Part shown: in pieces, positions 37,801 through 40,269 of the stretch
Layout: the number at the start of each line of letters is the position of its first letter
Numbering within the stretch: the first letter of the stretch is position 1
Assembly: GCA_004212135.1 (NCBI GenBank)
Contig: RXIE01000128.1
Location: 1-40,269 of the forward strand
DNA: 40,269 bases
From: Candidatus Methanophagales archaeon ANME-1-THS
GTDB taxonomy: Archaea; Halobacteriota; Syntropharchaeia; Alkanophagales; Methanospirareceae
Reading direction: 5' to 3'
Program-made: the position numbers and the translations under genes
Notes under the pieces: model-generated
Databases searched by the model: none
Told to the model about the DNA's origin: nothing
What the model saw: only the letters and a program-made list of their open reading frames with translations

Positions 37801-40269
37801 CTTATCTTCAAACTACGTGGTCGAACAAAGGAAGAGATTATTGATGCTCTCCGTGAAAAACGTGCTGCTGCCGCAACTGTGGAAGAAGAAAGCGAAGTGA
37901 TAGCCGAGGGCGCTGTTTCCATCCATGGTGAGGAAGTCCGACCATTGGAGGAATGCCTGGATTCTTTCTGGCATGTGGGTGATGCATTAAATTCATTCTC
38001 CGTCAATCCCGCTCGTCCAGAGGTAGAGAATGCGATTCTTAAACGGCTGGGAGATGCTCCTTTCTCCATTGGTAAAGTTAACCTCACTTCTTTGCTCTCA
38101 AAAGCATACGAGGTGGCAAGCAGTGCAGCATTACATAAGGCATCCATGGAATCGGAAGAGGATTGCAAGAAGCAGGAACGTAATAAAAAGATTAAATAAA
38201 GCCACTTAGAGAAGCAAAAGTAAAATCAATTACCCTTAAGTTATATCAGAAAACTTTAAGGCTCTCGTTCACTATTTCCATCTTTCCAGTAAGGAATAAG
38301 GTCTGTTAAAGCCTTATTTTTGCAACGCAATCTTAAGTATTTCTAGAACTTAAAGGACTTTAGATAATTAATAAATATTCTATCATCCCGTGCGACTTAC
38401 CTAGTTTATCTGTCGCAGGCGCATAAAGCCCTTACTTCTTATAAAAGGGAGTTTATACATAAATAATTTCGCTTTTTTGCACCAATGAGAAAGAATTGAA
38501 CCATTAGGTTTGAAAAGAAAGCCTCTGGGTCTTATTCACAGTTGTGTTGTCGTCGATAACTTCACAATATTGAGATAATGCGAAATTTTATTAGAGAGGA
38601 TATGTAGAAATAGATGTGGTCTTATGATAAGACAGGTAGAAGAAGGGGATACGAAAGGGGGGATTATTATTCCGAAGGATAAGTTTGAGGAGTTTATGGA
38701 GTTTCAAAGGAGGTGGGTGAAACATGATTGAAAAACGATGTATAAAAAGCAGTCAGTTAGAGGGAGGTATATGCGACATTGTCGCATATAACCCAAAATT
38801 GGAAGGATATACGACACTGTCGTATATGAACGAGTTATACGCCATAGGGCTGAAAGCACGAAAACCTGAAAGGAGGTTGATAATATGGGATTGAATCCGG
38901 GAGACTTAGAGAAAGTTCCGAAAGAAATGAGTATAAGGGAGTGCTACGAACGAATCTATAATTAGCACAAGAAATATGGGCAGAAAAGAATGAAGGAAAA
39001 ATACGGACGCGATGATGCATACAGTAAAGCGTATTTGGATCTAGTAGATGCTCTCCCTTCGCCAAAGAAAGCTACCCAAGAAGATATGGATTTCGTATTT
39101 GGTGAGGTTATATCAATGCTAATGGAGTGGTCATACCACGAGGCAGATGAATATGGAATCAAAATTGCGGCATATGCTCACTTTGCCTTAGATAAGCAGT
39201 ATGCCAATGGTTTCCAAGATGAAAGATTTAGAAAAAGTAGAGAAACTTCAAAGCTTTTTGGTGAATTTGGTTATCCAAAATGGAAGGAGAAATATGAGAA
39301 GAAAGATGCATAACGACGCTTTCAGCCCTACACGCCCTAACGGGCTGGCGTATAACAGAGCGTATCTGGCTACGGTGCTTCGCACTTCCGCCTAAATTCC
39401 TCGCTTCGCTCGGAACTTCGGATACGCTCAGCCGTTATGTGCTATATTATTCAAAACTTAAAGAAGGGTAAATAAATGGAAGTTCCAATTAAACCCTCAA
39501 GCAAAGAGGAAATACAAAAGGCTATTAAAACCATAAAAGAACTAGACCTTAAATCAGCAGAAATAGATACTATAAAAGAACTCTTAACACCTATTTTTAA
39601 AGGGTATATTATAACTACTCCAAAGTTTAAACCTGGGCTAACTTTATACAGAGGGAGATGTTTCGAAAACAAACCAACAAACATCAGTGAGATAACATAT
39701 CCACCAAAAGAACGTATTAGAAGTGTCCAGAGGGTAAATAGAGCAGGTCATCCCGTTTTTTATTGTAGTACAGCTAGAGAAGCTTTATTTTTTGAATTAG
39801 ATGTAAAACCTAAGGATAAAATTGTGGTTTCAAAATGGGAAACGACAAAAGAACTACTAGTTAATAACGTCGGTTACACAAGAACCTGTTTTTCTAATTT
39901 AAAATCTAATAGAGAAAGTCAAACTTGGGGGGAAATTAAGAAGGAAATTAATATTCCGGAAACCAACAATTTGGTTAATGAATTTCTTTCTCAAGAATTC
40001 ACTAAGATTGTCCCTGCCGAAAAAGAATATCTTTATAAAATATCAATAGCTATTGCAGAAAAACTTTTCTCAGATGATCTGTTTGACGGTCTACTCTATC
40101 CAACAATTCCTATGAAAGCGAATGCAGACAACCTTGCATTAAAACCTAGATACATTGACGAAAAGAAAATAGCTATCAAAACGGTTGAGTACATTCAAAT
40201 TGATACCAAGGAAGATTTTAAGTATAAAATAACTGTTTTAGATTTTGCGAACTCTTATCTCATCATAGT

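Overview
The window reads as a euryarchaeal genome fragment. The evidence is a TFB initiation factor, archaeal TATA boxes at leaderless-type distances from start codons, a methanogen-type DUF39/CBS sulfurtransferase, a DUF2111-like protein, a GvpD-like RecA-superfamily ATPase and very large NxT/S-rich surface proteins with one C-terminal membrane anchor. Together these fit the methanogen/ANME branch, perhaps ANME-1 (Methanophagales); that placement is inference. No rRNA, tRNA or CRISPR array was seen.

Layout. 1-13.6 kb holds three cell-surface genes on the + strand: a 5'-truncated beta-sandwich protein, a 347-residue ZU5-like anchored protein, and a 3,498-residue protein combining a thioredoxin domain, a Cys-rich region, a GATase-like domain, CARDB-type repeats, a beta-propeller and the same ZU5-like/TM anchor. 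13.6-16.2 kb holds a radical SAM gene and the DUF39 aspartate-semialdehyde sulfurtransferase, overlapping on the - strand. 16.4-17.4 kb holds a DrrA-type ABC ATPase whose permease survives only as about 10 codons, cut off at the left edge of a small integrative island (about 17.4-20.9 kb) with an HhH-GPD DNA glycosylase-like gene, a tyrosine recombinase, an HTH protein and two orphan genes.

20.9-24.4 kb holds a DUF2111-like protein, a small unknown, a GT4 glycosyltransferase and a sugar nucleotidyltransferase, the last two probably one operon for a storage or cell-surface glycan. 24.6-30.5 kb is a signalling block: a GvpD-like ATPase broken by three one-base losses, a winged-helix regulator, a ribbon-helix-helix regulator, a histidine kinase with its receiver-roadblock partner, and an unknown helical protein. 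Three intergenic regions in 24.4-29.9 kb carry five copies of a previously unlabelled ~43-bp element (ATAGCAC ... ATTTGAGA ... ATTGTG), a candidate shared operator or small repeat family.

30.5-34.1 kb has TFB and PAP2 intact among gene debris: a nucleotidyltransferase, a SEC59/dolichol-kinase-like piece, a CDF transporter tail and a tyrosine-recombinase piece. 34.1-38.2 kb encodes a SNF2 helicase and a SWIM zinc-finger partner. The right end (38.6-40.3 kb) looks recently acquired: three tightly coupled small genes with strong Shine-Dalgarno sites, one carrying an in-frame amber codon and one spanning two near-perfect palindromes; then a ~90-135 bp folded site resembling an integron attC that starts at the preceding stop codon; then a RES-domain (toxin-like) gene running off the edge.

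The most promising leads are the ~43-bp promoter element family, the attC-like site between an orphan gene and a RES gene in an archaeal context, the in-frame TAG, and the multidomain giant surface protein.
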